Shown here piece by piece: positions 1-12,760 of a DNA stretch of 64,000 bases (position 1 is its first letter; every line of letters begins with the position of its first letter). The notes under the pieces are model-generated. The model did no database searches and was not told the DNA's origin. It saw only the letters and a list, made by a program, of their open reading frames with translations. Where the stretch lies: the NCBI RefSeq assembly GCF_000213175.1, contig NW_009799179.1:2152632-2216631 (forward strand). Direction: 5' to 3'. A program made the position numbers and the translations under genes. This DNA is from Neurospora tetrasperma FGSC 2508. Taxonomy: Eukaryota; Ascomycota; Sordariomycetes; Sordariales; Sordariaceae.

Positions 1-177
1 ATAAATGTAAATCGCTGTTCCCTATATCTATGCTTCTCCATCAAAATGGTGCCTTTCCCATTTCCATCAGAACTACTCCTCTTCCTCTCCTACCACCCAC
101 AAGAAGTCTTCTAACAGCTTACCATCGTCGCCTTCACATCTGCTTTTCCATACTCTGATATATACAGCCCTGTCGCA

Positions 178-3100
178 CTATCGCTCCCGCTGAATCAGGT
201 TCCACTCATACTACAAAGCTGTTAGCTTCCAGCCTCACTCAACCACAAACGAATTCAAAGAAAAAGAAAGGAATAGAAAACTCACCACGCGCCCATCATC
301 ATCGCCCGTATAAACACAACTCGGCATCGGCGTAATACACGTAATCGCCGCCTCCACATTTTGTCCCGTCTCGCTCTTGGTATTGATATGATCCAACCTC
401 CTGACCAGCTCCAGCACCCACCTGCTGCTGCTGCTGCTACCTCCCGAAGCCGAAGCCTTCTTATACTCTGCCACCGTCTTCCTCCACACGTTCACCCTGC
501 CTCTCTTGTGGCCGGTGAACACCAGGTTCTCCTCCACCCACTCGTTGCCGCCGCCGCCGACGGTGCTGGTGCTGGTGCCTTCGTAGAAGGCGCATGAGTG
601 AATGTAGTCGTTCGTGTCACCCTCGGAGCACACGTTTTGGTCGAGGATTAGCTCGCCGTTGAGCGTGTAGAGCAACACGTTCGGCCCGCTGCAGAGCATG
701 ATCTCGCCCGTCACGTCGTGGATGCGCGCACACTCTACCGGTCTTGCCAGGGGCAGTTTGCGGATGAACTCGAGGCGGTTGAGGTCCCAGAGAAAAGAAA
801 TACCATCCTGCGAGACGGTGACGAAGGTGCTAAAGGCCTTGGACACGGCGATGGTGGTCACGGGCGTCTTGTGTCCGAATAGGGACGAGCGCGGGACCAG
901 CTCTACGGGTTTGCCGGGGCTGGACTGGACTGTGTACACGGACACGACGCAGTCCTCGCCGGCGGTGATGAGGGTCTTGGAGTCGGCGAAGGTCAGGGTG
1001 GAGATCTGCCCTATGTGCAGGTTCTCAAAGAGGCCGGCGGGCTTGCGGTCGTTCGTGAAGAAGAATCGCACGCTGCCGTCGGCGTAGCCCCATTCGAGGA
1101 ACTTGTCGTATTGTGGGGGCAGGTTCAGACGGAAAGGCGAAGCGCAGAGCAAGCGGTCCAGCTTGGGTGCGTAGATTAGGGACGACACGCGTTCGTGGCT
1201 GTCAAGAAGGGGATGCGGTTGGTTGGTCAGAGCGTGGACGGAGGTGTCCAGCCTCTTGATGGGACACCTTGCGTGCTCGCGAGCGGGATGGGGTTTTGTG
1301 AACACCTGGTGTGGTGTCTGACCAAAGTTGTGAATGATGTTCGTGGCAATAAGACGCTCTTGGGGATCAGAGATGTTGTCCAGGTCTTTGCCGCCCTTGT
1401 ACGATAACGGGTGGAACACATTGCAGGCTTCCACCGCCGCATCTCCGCGCTGCTTGTATCCGAAAATAAGATCGATCCACTGGTGCAACCTCTGACTGAC
1501 ATACGGACTCTCGAGCGCTTCACGGTTTTTGGCAATGAAGATCTTGGGATCTCCCTTGGCCCAGGGTGGTAGAATGACATTATCGACCTTGCCACCATCG
1601 CCCTGACGAGTGCCAAAGTTGTACCCGTTGATGTTGGTCAGAAACTCGGGAAGGTAGAAGAACTCGGGAGTCAGTTCACGAACGTCGGTACCGTTGTCTC
1701 TTGAAGCGGATGCCCAAGCACCCTCGATTGAATAGAAGAGTCTGTCAGCGTGGTCAAACGAGCCACCCTGCATCAGGATGAATGTCTGCACGAAAGGAGG
1801 CAGGCGAATCAAGTATGACGAAACAATCATCGCTGACGAGTAGTGGGTACCATAATGGTACGGTTGTTCGTCCATCTCAGCCAAGCTTTGGTACTTGGCC
1901 ATGAATGTGTCCATACGACTCTTCGTTTGAGCGCCCATGGGCTTCGAGAGATCTCTGAACGTGGCCGGGTCATTCAGATCGAGTTCCTCGCTGGTATAAT
2001 CTGCCAGCACCCAAGGGAAGACGGGATACTGCGTAAGATCATTGAAGGTCCTGCCAGCCATGGTGTTGACCAACATCAAATAATGAAAGTTGGAAATTTC
2101 GCCCTTTTGCCACTTCCTCATCATAGGGTTCCCAGCAGAAGAGTTAAAGATGCTTCCAAACTTCATGCCCAGAGTCTGCGGTGCCTCTTCACTGAACTTG
2201 AGACTTTCAAGACGCCAGGCATCTTCCGGCGTGGGTAGCAAGTTCGGGCCGTTGCTATGAGGCGTCTTGTTCATCATTCGGCTGTAGATCTCGTCTCTCA
2301 TGGCAGAGTTGAGAGCTGTGAATAGGTAACTCCTACCATCAGTGAAGAATATCTCGATTGCCACATCGCGGAAGAGGAAGCGACGTTTTGAGACACTAAG
2401 GACATCCTGCCATCTCCAGCTGCGCGACTCTTGATCTGTGCGGTTCTGGCCTTGCCTGCGGTCATTGCTCTGACCGGAGATCATAACAGAGAAAGGGTCG
2501 CGCTCTTCCGGAGGTGCTTGCCAGACATTTATGATCTCTCCATCGGGGCTCTGGAAAAGGTTATCCATCAGGTACAAAGCTTCCTTGCCAATGATCAGTA
2601 TACCCTCGGATGCATCCAAGCCAATGATGCGAGAGATGTTGTAGACGTTCTGCACTGTGTCACCTTGCTGTAGTCGCCGCATGACCTTCCGATTCTTGTC
2701 TTCAAAGGTATCATCTTCCTGTTCGTTCGGGTCATCCACAAGCTCGTAGTCATCCTCTGGTGAAACGCTTTGTTGGTCAGAATCGCCTGGCGCAAATTTG
2801 GGCGCCAGGTTTGTGTTGGAGTCACTTGGGGGCTCGGCTCCGGCTTTGCTCTGCGGCTGGGCAACGGATGAAGGCGCGCGGCTCCTACGGCCAGACGACG
2901 AGCTGTCACCCGCAGCTAGACTTGAAGCTGGAGCGCCGCTACCAGCATTTCCCCTCGGTTGATAATCCGGTTGTTGCTGTGCAGCATAATCGGGGAGCAG
3001 GCGGAGACGCATGCGATTCCGACCCTCCGTACGATCAAGCTTCCATTTGATTTTCTGCTCCTTGGCAAACACCGCACCAGGCCGGTACAGCTCGCGCTCC

Positions 3101-6100
3101 ATCTTTGTAAACGATGAAGCCAAAAAGGCATTATCATCCTGCTGGTCCTGCTGGAGCCTCTGGTGTTTGAAATGTTCAGTAAAGTAGATGCTCTTCATCC
3201 ACGCGTTATTGCTCATCTCATGCCGAAGCAAGATGCTATCGCGCTCCATGGCTTCGGTATGCCATTGTCTGAGCTTATCTTTGCGATTCCTCATCCGCGA
3301 CCTAGCGGTGTCTGCCGTGCGCTGGTTCTCGGCACGCACATAGTCCTCCCACGCCTTGGACATGCCACCGAAGAACAAGATATCGAGGGATGACCGATAA
3401 CTGTCCACCCACTCAAGAAACGATACATCATCCAGCTGGGTGAGCCTTCTGAAGCCCCTGGCTAGTGGCTGTTGATCAGGGGTCATAAACTGACGAAATA
3501 GCATCGATGACTCCTCGGGCTTCTGAACAAGCATTATCCGCCACAGCATTGCTGCCATGAGACGAATTGGTTCACGGGCGTCGACCAGCTTGTTGTAAAA
3601 CTGATACCAGAGAAGCTTCATAAAGTCGTCATCCAGAGACAAGCAGTTAAGGAGGACGGCTTGCCAGTAAAGGAGTTTCTCCATGATCGACGTGGCCTCT
3701 TGGTCAGTTGTTTGCGGGTCATCCATGTCGGACAGCTTCAGTAGGACAAGCTTGAGGAACGTTGTCCTGATCGTGTTGACTGCAGAACTGCAAAGTCGGA
3801 CACTCTTCGTGCTTGAGACATCTGGCCGCTGTAGATACTCCAATAGTGTCCCAGTGAAGTCAAGCATGGTCTCAGCGCCATTGATGAACCAGCCCTCAAA
3901 GATGGCCTCGGCCATGTGCATGTTGAGGCGTGACATATTCTGTAAAACCCTAGGTTCCAGAAGCGCCTTCTGGTCTAGTTGGACAGCGTTTCTCAGTTGC
4001 GTAATGGCATTGCGTAGGATGTAGGTTTCGAAATACGCCTGATGCTCCTGGAAGCCCGGCGGAACCTTGAGGAAAAGACCGAATCCCGTAAAGTCCTTAC
4101 GTGATAAGATCTGGTCGTTGAAGACGCTGATGATGAGTTCCAGGATGCTCTCCAAAACCACGTTGCTTACTTGCTGAGTGGCAACCTTCTTCTTCGGAGA
4201 CATGACGTGATTGAGACGGGAAGGTGGAGGAGACATGGGTTGATCTTGAGCTACGAGGATGAAAGACGACGGCCTGCGCAAAGGTGTACCGCGACTTTGT
4301 CCCGCTGAAGGGTTTGGCTGCTCAGCCACGGCAGTATTGGTCGTTCGCACGATCGGAGTTGCTGATGATGATGACCTGACCACTGGCCGAATAATCACAT
4401 CAATTCCGTCGAAATTGAGCGGGGAGTCCTTAGATCCAAGTTCAGTTTCGGGTGAGACTGGGTCAGCACTGACGACAATGGGATACAAAGCAGATAAAAG
4501 TAGCCGAACATAGTCTGATGCCAACGCGAAATCACGAAAGCTCTCGGATCGGCTGTACATATCTGCCATGAAACGGACAACCGTTTGCAAAATGCTCGCG
4601 TGATTGACGACTCTTTCTTTATCGGGCATGGGGGCTCCTGTAAATCTTTCGTTAGTCGCGACAATGGAGAAAGAAAAAGCTGGATCAAGCTTACTTCTGG
4701 ATTCAAGGGCCTGGCCCAACTCCATAGATCTAGCTCTAGGTCTCGTATGAACCGCAGCTAGATTGCCCCCAGACGTAGTGGCCCCGCTGTGTTCGGCTGC
4801 TGGTGAGTCCGGATCATCCTGATACCTAAGAACATCCCTAAGGCCGTGCTGCAGCATGGCAGTCATAACCGGGAGCACGTCTGGGTATACCACTTTGCTG
4901 TCTCCAAAGATCTCCAAGAGGCTGAAGAAGTCGAACGACTTGTCAAAGTCGATTTGGGCGACATCGTATCCAAAGAGGATACTAAAGAGGATGGCCCAAA
5001 GAGTGGGAATGTCCCACCAGTGTTTTAACCGATGTGCCATGATCCAAAAGCCACCGGTCTTGGAAGCGAACTTGGCTGTGTAGCTGGTGGGTTGGGTGAC
5101 AAGCAGGCGAGCGAGGATCTTGCATCCATAGACGACAATTTCGGGATCGTTTTCGGCGAGCAGGTAGAGTAGCCACTGGCTCGTCGTCAGCACGAACTCC
5201 TTTTCTGAGCCCTTGATATCAATCACCTTGTTGGTCACCGTCTTGGCAAACCTGCTAATGTCCACCGAGTTGTTCTTTTCGCAGAGGATCCTGGTGTACA
5301 TTTCCAGCATTTTCACGCCGAGCTGTTTTCGTGTGAGCATCCTCGAGCCATTGCTGGAAGACGGCCCGCTATATTCGGGAGAAGGTCGCTTGGCGGTATA
5401 AGGGCCGGGGCCGGGGGTGACTGATCGACTAGCTGAAGAAAGGGCTCTTGGTGTTCGCGGCAATGAGTTTGCAGGAGTATGGAAGGTATAAGTGATGAAA
5501 AGAGCAAGAGAGCGATAAACTTCGGCACTATAACTACACCTTATCAGGGCCTCGAATGAGGTCAGGAAGTGTGGTAAGATGTCTTCGGAGATGGTTTCCG
5601 TCTTCAAAGCGTCTAATAGCCGCTTGATAATACCTGTATCGAGGGTAGTGAGTTCCACAAGATCATTTCTCCAAAGGATGGAAGGCCACAACGTACGCAT
5701 GCGTAGAAGTCTACGACTATTGAATTGGTGGTGCTTGCTGTTTACCGCAAACGTAACAAACTGCTTGTAGTATAGCTCCTGTATCATGGGTGCAGATTTG
5801 CGCCAGAAGTCGGGGTCGATCAAAAGGATGCGATAGGCAAGAGGGTTCACGATAAACGACTCAATGGGGTCAGCATGATTATAGCCAACAAAACTCAGCA
5901 CAAGGCTCAGCAACTGAAAGGTGAGCCTGGTCTTCTCATCGGGGCTCAGTGAGAGCCTCCATGAAGGATTGTCAGAAACAGATACGCCATATCCCAGTTT
6001 GGCACGTAGTAACATGCTCAGGATGGCATAGCCATTGTCTCGTTCCATTGCCTCGCTGTTTCTCCAGCTATGGGTGATGCAGTGGAGCATTATCTCAACG

Positions 6101-8310
6101 GCACGCACGAGGTCATCACCTGTGGTGGTCCGCTCAACAATCTTAAGAGCAACGGGTGTGAAGCCGGCCAAGCGCCAAAGATTGTCGTCGAAGTTGTAGG
6201 GAGTAGCAAGGACCGGGTCGCCGGTAAGAACTCCAGAACCATTGGCTCTTATCAACGCGTCATTAATGCAGGACACGGCTCCGTTTATCGCAACAGGAGT
6301 CCCATTTTTAGTGGTTGAGTGCAACAAGTTGGTGACGGAGTGCCGAGAGAGAGATCGAAACAGCGTTGATTCCATGAACTTTCCGTCGGATCGGAACACA
6401 GCTCGTGGAAGTATACTCAATAACACCTTGTGCTCCGGAACGATAGTTCCAGCCTTGTCCCTGATAGCTCTCAGGATGTCCGACACCTCATCTTTGCCAG
6501 GATGGAAGATTTCATTTCGCAGACCCAAAGCAGCCGAGGCCTCGTAAGTCTGGAAGCTACCAAGACAATCCTGGAAGTTACCTTGGTAACGAGGTCCCAG
6601 TCGGTAGTGCACAGCTAAGAGATCATCACTCATGACATCCTCGAACAAGTGAGCAGAAGCAAGTGACCACTTTGAGTGTACAAGCCCCGGGCCGACTTGA
6701 GTGGCCAAGTCTCGAGGAGTGCCCAGGAAGGCCTGCACAGGGTTCGTTTTGTTGGCATTAGACGTGAAAGATGCGAAGCTGTCGGTACTGGCGTTGGAAA
6801 GTGGAGGTGTGCTCGGGTACGATGAGCGTATCTGTTCGGCGAACTCTCCATTTACAAAAAGACTCGCTTTGCTCGTCATCAAAGTTTTGGGTTTCCGATG
6901 AACGATGGCAATGTGATACCACCGATTTGGTTTGAAGACAACCGACTTGAATCTGACACTGGGTCTTGAAGACGTTACTGACGTCTGAAGGATGAAGTTC
7001 TTTGTATCTTTTTCTAGGTACGCCAAGAGGAAACATGTTTGGGTAGAGTCGAAGACCCCGAAAAGCGTTGTATGAGACTTGGGGTCGAACCTGTCAACAC
7101 GGACCCAAGCAGTAAATGTATATCCAGGCGCTGATTGTGGCGGGAAGGTTCTGCCGAGACTAGGTAGCTCGATAGAGGCATGGCCATGGAGTGAGAGGTC
7201 AAACTGCACAAACGGAGGACCATTGTGCTTTTCCGACATGTCCAGGCAAAACTCGGACATGACAGCGTCCTGGCGAGAGAGCAAGAACTGGGCATCTGCA
7301 AGCTCGTCAATTCCAAGCGATATCAGCTTTCTGCAAAGCCACGCAGCGTCTTTCTGCTCTGCCTCTGCAAGCAGGCTGTTCTCGGAAAAGAGCACGCGCA
7401 AAAGCCGGGACAGTATGCCAGTTCCGTGAATGGCTGTTAAGTTGTAGAACGACACAGAGGCGACGCATGACAAGGCTGTCAGCACGATCATGGAAGCGTG
7501 GCTGGCCGCAGCACCCTCAGCTCTCGGAATGGACTCCCAAAATCCCACAATCGTCCGGATAATCTCTGCATTCTGAATAACAGTTGTCGGCCCAATAATG
7601 GCTTTCAACCTCTCCTGAATAATGACCCAGCGCTCAGCTTCTGTAGGTTGTAGTTCCACCTCTTCTTTTTGTCCCGGTACTTCATCCTGTTTATCTGATT
7701 CGAGCTCGGTCGGCGTCTGTTCGAGTGCTTTTCCTTCTTCGGCAACGGAGCGGCACAGCTCGTCGAGACGTTGATCATCGAGGGAAAAAGAAAGCAGCTT
7801 TCCAAATAGCTGACAGTTTGTCCAGAGATCCGAGTCGCCTCCTCCAACCCCAATGCTGGCGATTATCTGCTCCAGGGCCTCCCAACCTCCCCCTTCAACC
7901 CTGTCCTGGAAATAGCGTCTATTGCCGGGGTGTCCTCGGAAGAGGGCCGATATGGTGGCCAGGATGACATGTAGCAAGTCGAACAAGCCAACTCGCTCGG
8001 ATTCGGTGCGCTTTTGCGGGTTATAGAAGCCCGAGAATGATCGCAGGACATCGAGAAGGGTCTGGAAGCCGTGCAGATGGCGGAAGTCGTCTTGTGGTGG
8101 GGAGGGAGGTCGCGCTGCTGCTATATGTTGGTGTATCCTTCTTATGTGGTCTATCAGCTCGTCTATGTCGGGATAACCGTTGGCTCCCGGCGCTTTCGTC
8201 GTAGCTACAAGACGGTCGAGGAGGCTCTGGAGGACTTCAGCCGCCTTCGAGGTCTGGGCCGCCGAAGCCGAGGTCGACGACCGGTAATGCCGTGATCGCA
8301 CGGCGAGCAT
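178..8310 (-). CDS. BEACH domain protein (Bph1/LYST/neurobeachin family)
   Basis: A giant scaffold protein of about 2685 residues that by family acts in membrane trafficking, vacuole/lysosome and autophagy processes. From the N-terminus I see an alpha-helical armadillo-like region, a concanavalin A/LamG-like module (about residues 360-550), a long helical middle, a PH-like BEACH-associated domain (about 1870-1990), the BEACH domain (about 2020-2300, with the motifs SNFHYLMLVNTMAGR and YPVFPWVLADY) and C-terminal WD40 repeats (about 2350 to the end). The longer open frame upstream has no ATG, so I start at the ATG at 8310 (MLAVRSRHYRSS). The frame runs on past 286 to a stop that looks like read-through into an intron. 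A GTGAGT donor at 285, a GCTAAC branch and a TAG acceptor at 211 remove 75 bp and add a 10-residue last exon (YEWNLIQRER), which completes a WD40 blade. Domain identity is certain. The start and the absence of further introns are inferred. Confidence 0.9.
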
Positions 8311-11300
8311 CGTGTAGTCTATAGTAGAGTCGTGGTTCGGCGACGAATGTGTGTTTGAATAATCATGTATCAAATGCCTAGGTAGGTCGACGTTGCGAAG
8401 TCCCTAGCACCCAGCGCGGGTCTAGGGGTATGTCTAGGACGGCCTTCATGGAAAGACAACGGGGCAATCTCGAAAATGGTCTGAGGAGAGCCCTCACAGC
8501 ACCATCCCCAGCTCAATGCCTAACGTAGCCGGGATGCAGATCGAAAAAGCATCCACCGCGTGCCAAGCGACTGTAGCCAGGGGGTCCAGCCTCCGTACCT
8601 AGGTGTCTTTTGGTTTCAAGCTGTCAATAAGATGGACGGCTGCAATTGTGTGTTGTCGTCTTGGTTGTATGGCAAAGGCGGGGTGGCCGGATTGGGATAT
8701 CAAAAGGAAAGAACAGAAACAGAATGGAAAGACTGGTTGGTATATAGTATCACAAGAAGATAGAATTGCTGGTCTGATATCCTTGGCTGCGTGTGGTTTC
8801 TGTGATGCCCACCACGCGTCCCTAGAGGCATCTAAGGTGCGGGTCGTGCAAATAAGATTGAAGCTCCCGTCCTCTCGTGTTCAGCCTCGAGCTACCCAGG
8901 CAAGTGGACGGTTAGGTTCCATTGCGGCTTCTACCTCTACTTCCGATGACAGGAGCCAGCGAGCCCCTGTAATGTTGGTGCGGTTCAGTGGCCCAGTGGT
9001 CCATATAACTGTACACTATAGTGGATATGGATAGCGTAGCCTTCTGCCGGCAAGAGCGAGACGGACGGCGGCTCAGGTTGCCTGGCTGGAAGCGAGAGGC
9101 GTACTTTACCTAAGTTGTAGCCCGGGCGGGTAGCCCACTTGTGGCGGTGCCTGCCTGATACGGACTTCAGGGGACCTAACTTCCACTTCGCTTGACTTCC
9201 TTCGTTGCGCAACAAATTGCCTGTATTTGGACTTGTCATTTCTCGCGAGATTGAAACTCCGCCAAATCTGGACCCGGACGTGAGCAATTTGGGTTCGGAT
9301 GATACCAAGCTTCCATGTTCGTTTAACAGCGCTAGGTGGAATCGATTACGGGGCAGAACCGCAAATGTCCGTGCTTCCACTACAACTTAATGTGGATTTT
9401 GACATTATATACCAGGTATTTCAGGTACGGGAGGCAGTTCATGAATGATACCTTGAGCTCTAGCAACTGACTGTTTTTGACTCTTCTCGTTGAGATTCTC
9501 ATGCATCTCCAGTTTGTGGTAAGTGAACTCGGAACTGGCTTCGGTATCCTGGACGATGTCAATGAGGTTGGACTGACGTGCACCGAAACAACATGATACT
9601 TCCCTTTTTATGGCGAGATTTCCATATCGTAGGTCTCGCTGACGCCGATCTCGTAGCATCATGGTTGCTGCAAATGTACAAAGGCGTTGATATCTTGTTG
9701 CCTAAGTGGATAAGCCGAAGTTCGACGTTCATCATGGCAAAGTGGTTTCTCAAGAACTTGTAATGTGCTTGGTCCATACTGTCCCAAAATATTTCGGTGC
9801 CCTCCCTTTATAATCTGGAGGGTAAGAAGAGGCAAGTACCTAAGTAGCTGGTCTTATTCTGTTGCATGCCGCTTCGGTGAGAGGTCCCTGCAGTAAACGA
9901 GGGTTTTCGACCGAAATGATGTTCACGATAACCACAACGACAATAACCTCAAGGCATAGGAAACCACTGTCGCGCACCTACAATGCTTAGTCAATTCGTA
10001 ATACGTCTTTTTGGTTGTTGTGGTTGCTAGCTATAAATGGCAAAGTGGCTTGAGGCTTCCGTTCTTATGTACAGTCTGCACAGCGTCTTCACTTTCCGGA
10101 TCAGACTTGTTTGTATCTCTATGTAGGTGTAGGTCGACCTTCGAGACACTGGCCTTTTCTGTTTGGACGATTTCCAACTTCGAAACAATAGGCTGCCGAT
10201 GACTCTTTTGTATTTCATTGGCAAGGCGTTCTAACAGCATGCACGTGAGTCTCGTTATTGACCGCTTGATATGGTGAAATCGCCAGCGCATCCGAAAGCT
10301 AAAAAGGGCTGACCGCTTTCTGGGCAGGATTCCCACAGTTAGTTCTAGTGTAATAGGTAAGCTCCCGCGTCTCAAGTCAACACTGACAACTGTCATTGTC
10401 ATCAAGAAGCCTGAAAATCGAGCAAAATCTCACGTTCACTTTATAGCGTATTGAGAAAGCCATTTCGAACAAGAAACAGCTCTCTGAAACATTTGCCAAC
10501 AATGGTTCAACGTGCAGCTCTTCCAACTTCCAAGACACTGAGCGAGGTAGACTGTCTGTTGCTCAAACGACCATTACATCACCCCTTCCGGGATACTGAT
10601 TGGTAGCTGATAACAGCCGAAACCGATAACGAACCCTGGTCGGCCCCAGCCTCCACTTACGCGACACGCTGCTTGCCTCGTCGTGCCTTGCGTTCTAATG
10701 CGCCGTTCATTGTCCACTCATCCAACGCACCACTCGCGTTCAGGTCCTGGACTAACGCGACAATTACGGGGCTGACATCTCCATTCGCTCGTCTCATACC
10801 TCACCGCTTCCGCTATCGAGGGAACCAGAGGGGAGCACGCAAAAGGCAACTTGAAAAGCGGTGTTTCCAGGCCCCGGAGGGTTATCTGCTGACAGATAGC
10901 GCTATGATGTAATCATTGTCGAGTCCCCAGAGCCATCAAGGTTCCGGCTTCAACGGGCTAAGCTTCTCCGAGGCCGCAAGGGTCCATTGGCCGTGGAGCC
11001 TGGCCACTCCCAACACAGCCGAAGTCAACAGGATGGCATTGTCCAAGAACTCGGTTTGTCGTCGTCGTCGTCCTTGCTGCAACTGAATTGGATGCACTGA
11101 TAAAGGCATCAAAGGCGTGAGCCACTCGAGCCAAACTCAATCTTCTGGTGCAACACAGTGAGATATGACCGCTGTCACCTCCGGTCTGGTGCTCAGCATC
11201 AACTGAGTCAGAAGGGCTCCGTGCTGTGTTGATTGTGTGGGGGACAAGGGGGCCTCCTCCTAGTTCCTACAACCTGGCACGTGCCGAATGCCAGATGACC

Positions 11301-12760
11301 ACTTGAACTCCAGTTCCGGTGCGGAGATCCCCCGCCCCTGGCTTCCACTTGGCATGTTGGCAAGCTGGATTGGATTCGTAAAAACAGTGTCGGATCGCTT
11401 GCGAAAAGACCAATCATTGAGATCAGTCGGTGACCTGCTTATTAGCGAGCCGATACTGATGAAGCGAGGCGTCCTGAGCGAAAGAGCTAGGTTGTAGACC
11501 TTTGAGGGGACATCTCTCTCGCTAGCCTGCTCGCCTGCACTCACTGATCAAGGTACCATGTGCACAGTATGAATTCGTTCGACAGGCATGCCTAGTAGTA
11601 GTGTGAGTATCGAGGTGGAATCAGTGTCTCACCTGTCATGGTACGGTTGCGGTTACTCGCAGCCTCGGGCCCTCCAAGTTCAAAGCTCCGAAGCTCAATA
11701 TAGCTTCGCGAGATCTACCAACACAACAGGATGACCCCCAACTCTCTCAAACCGATACGACAGGACGTGACCACACGTATGGTTGGCGGTTGACGATCTG
11801 GGTGGCAGCCTTGCCGGGGAAGCGTCGCAGGTTGTTGGATGGCCAGATAGATGGCTCATGGTAAAGATGGATCAGCGATATAACATGTCCATATCGAGAT
11901 AGGTACTGTATAGGATAAGCTAGCGTAGTAGTGCAGTGCGTACGACAGGTGGGAACCCGCTCCGTTCACTTAGTTTGTTGTCACCTCATCCAGACCCGTA
12001 GAGGTGCCATACTCCTACCTGCGGCTTGACACCTACAAACCACTTGCCATGGAGCCATCCTCCTCATCCGTTGTACTGGGAATGCGGCGACCTTTGCTTG
12101 GCTGTTGGCCATGGTTATTAGTCCTCTTCTCGAAGCGTTCGATCGTTGACGTGTCCAAGCCAATGCAGGAGGTCTGAATCTCCTTGCATGTCTTGCTGGC
12201 TGTCGTTCCCAAGTCTCGACGAAAGGCAAAGTAGATTGACCGGGGCTGCGGTACTGTTCGGATTGAGACGGTGATTGACTGATAAGCCGCGACGTGACCG
12301 CTCTTATCGGTCGGATGCAGGCCTGTCGCCCCCTGTGGAGCATGTGCGGGCCCACGCCATTGGCCGCTCCGCCTTTAGCTAGTCCCATTCAGGTTAGGGA
12401 TGGCCGTCCCCAGGGCCTTGGGGGTGCCTGCGGGTAGACAGGAGGTTCCCTGAGGCACAGGCAACAGCACCCACCAGCACCAGGCCGATGCACGCTTACG
12501 CATCCGTCCTGTTTCCCGTCTTTATCAGGGACGTCCTTCCCGTGCTTCCTCGCCGAGCTCGTCTTCCCTTCTTCCTTCCCCTTCATCCGCCTGTCTGCCT
12601 TCCCCATCCCTTCTTCCATCATCCTCATCATCCTCATCGTCTGCCGTTGTCGGTTGATTCTTCTATCCATCCACATCCATTTTGCATCCTTCTTTGAGGT
12701 CGTAGGCCAAACCGACTTCACGCCGTTCCTTTCGTTGGTATCGGTAATCAGAAACACAAC
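8311..12760. other. Long intergenic region, promoters of BEACH and subtilisin genes
   Basis: No gene can be called with confidence in these 4.4 kb. The left end is the 5' flank of the BEACH gene. The right end, about 12480-12760, is strongly CT-rich on the plus strand, as expected of the leader of the highly expressed subtilisin gene. In between, the minus strand at about 9405-10405 holds short open stretches with coding-like codon choice (see the separate entry). No transposon, tRNA or simple-sequence block was recognised. Confidence 0.6.
9405..10405 (-). other. Possible decayed or multi-exon gene, unidentified
   Basis: Three consecutive minus-strand open stretches look more like protein than chance. 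They are 10405-10031 (Lys/Ser/Glu-rich end, ANEIQKSHRQPIVSKLEIVQ), 9777-9559 (FLRNHFAMMNVELRLIHLG) and 9662-9405 (QSNLIDIVQDTEASSEF, ending PPVPEIPGI). The last has clear C/G-ending codon preference. They lie in different frames, and I found no set of splice sites joining them, because the gap between the second and third would be too short for an intron. I do not recognise a family. It could be a relic of a gene, or chance. Confidence 0.25.

Noticed and set aside
8374-12760. RIP-mutated transposon in the long spacer
   Set aside because: Base composition stays near average and I see no excess of TpA or stop-filled transposase remnants.
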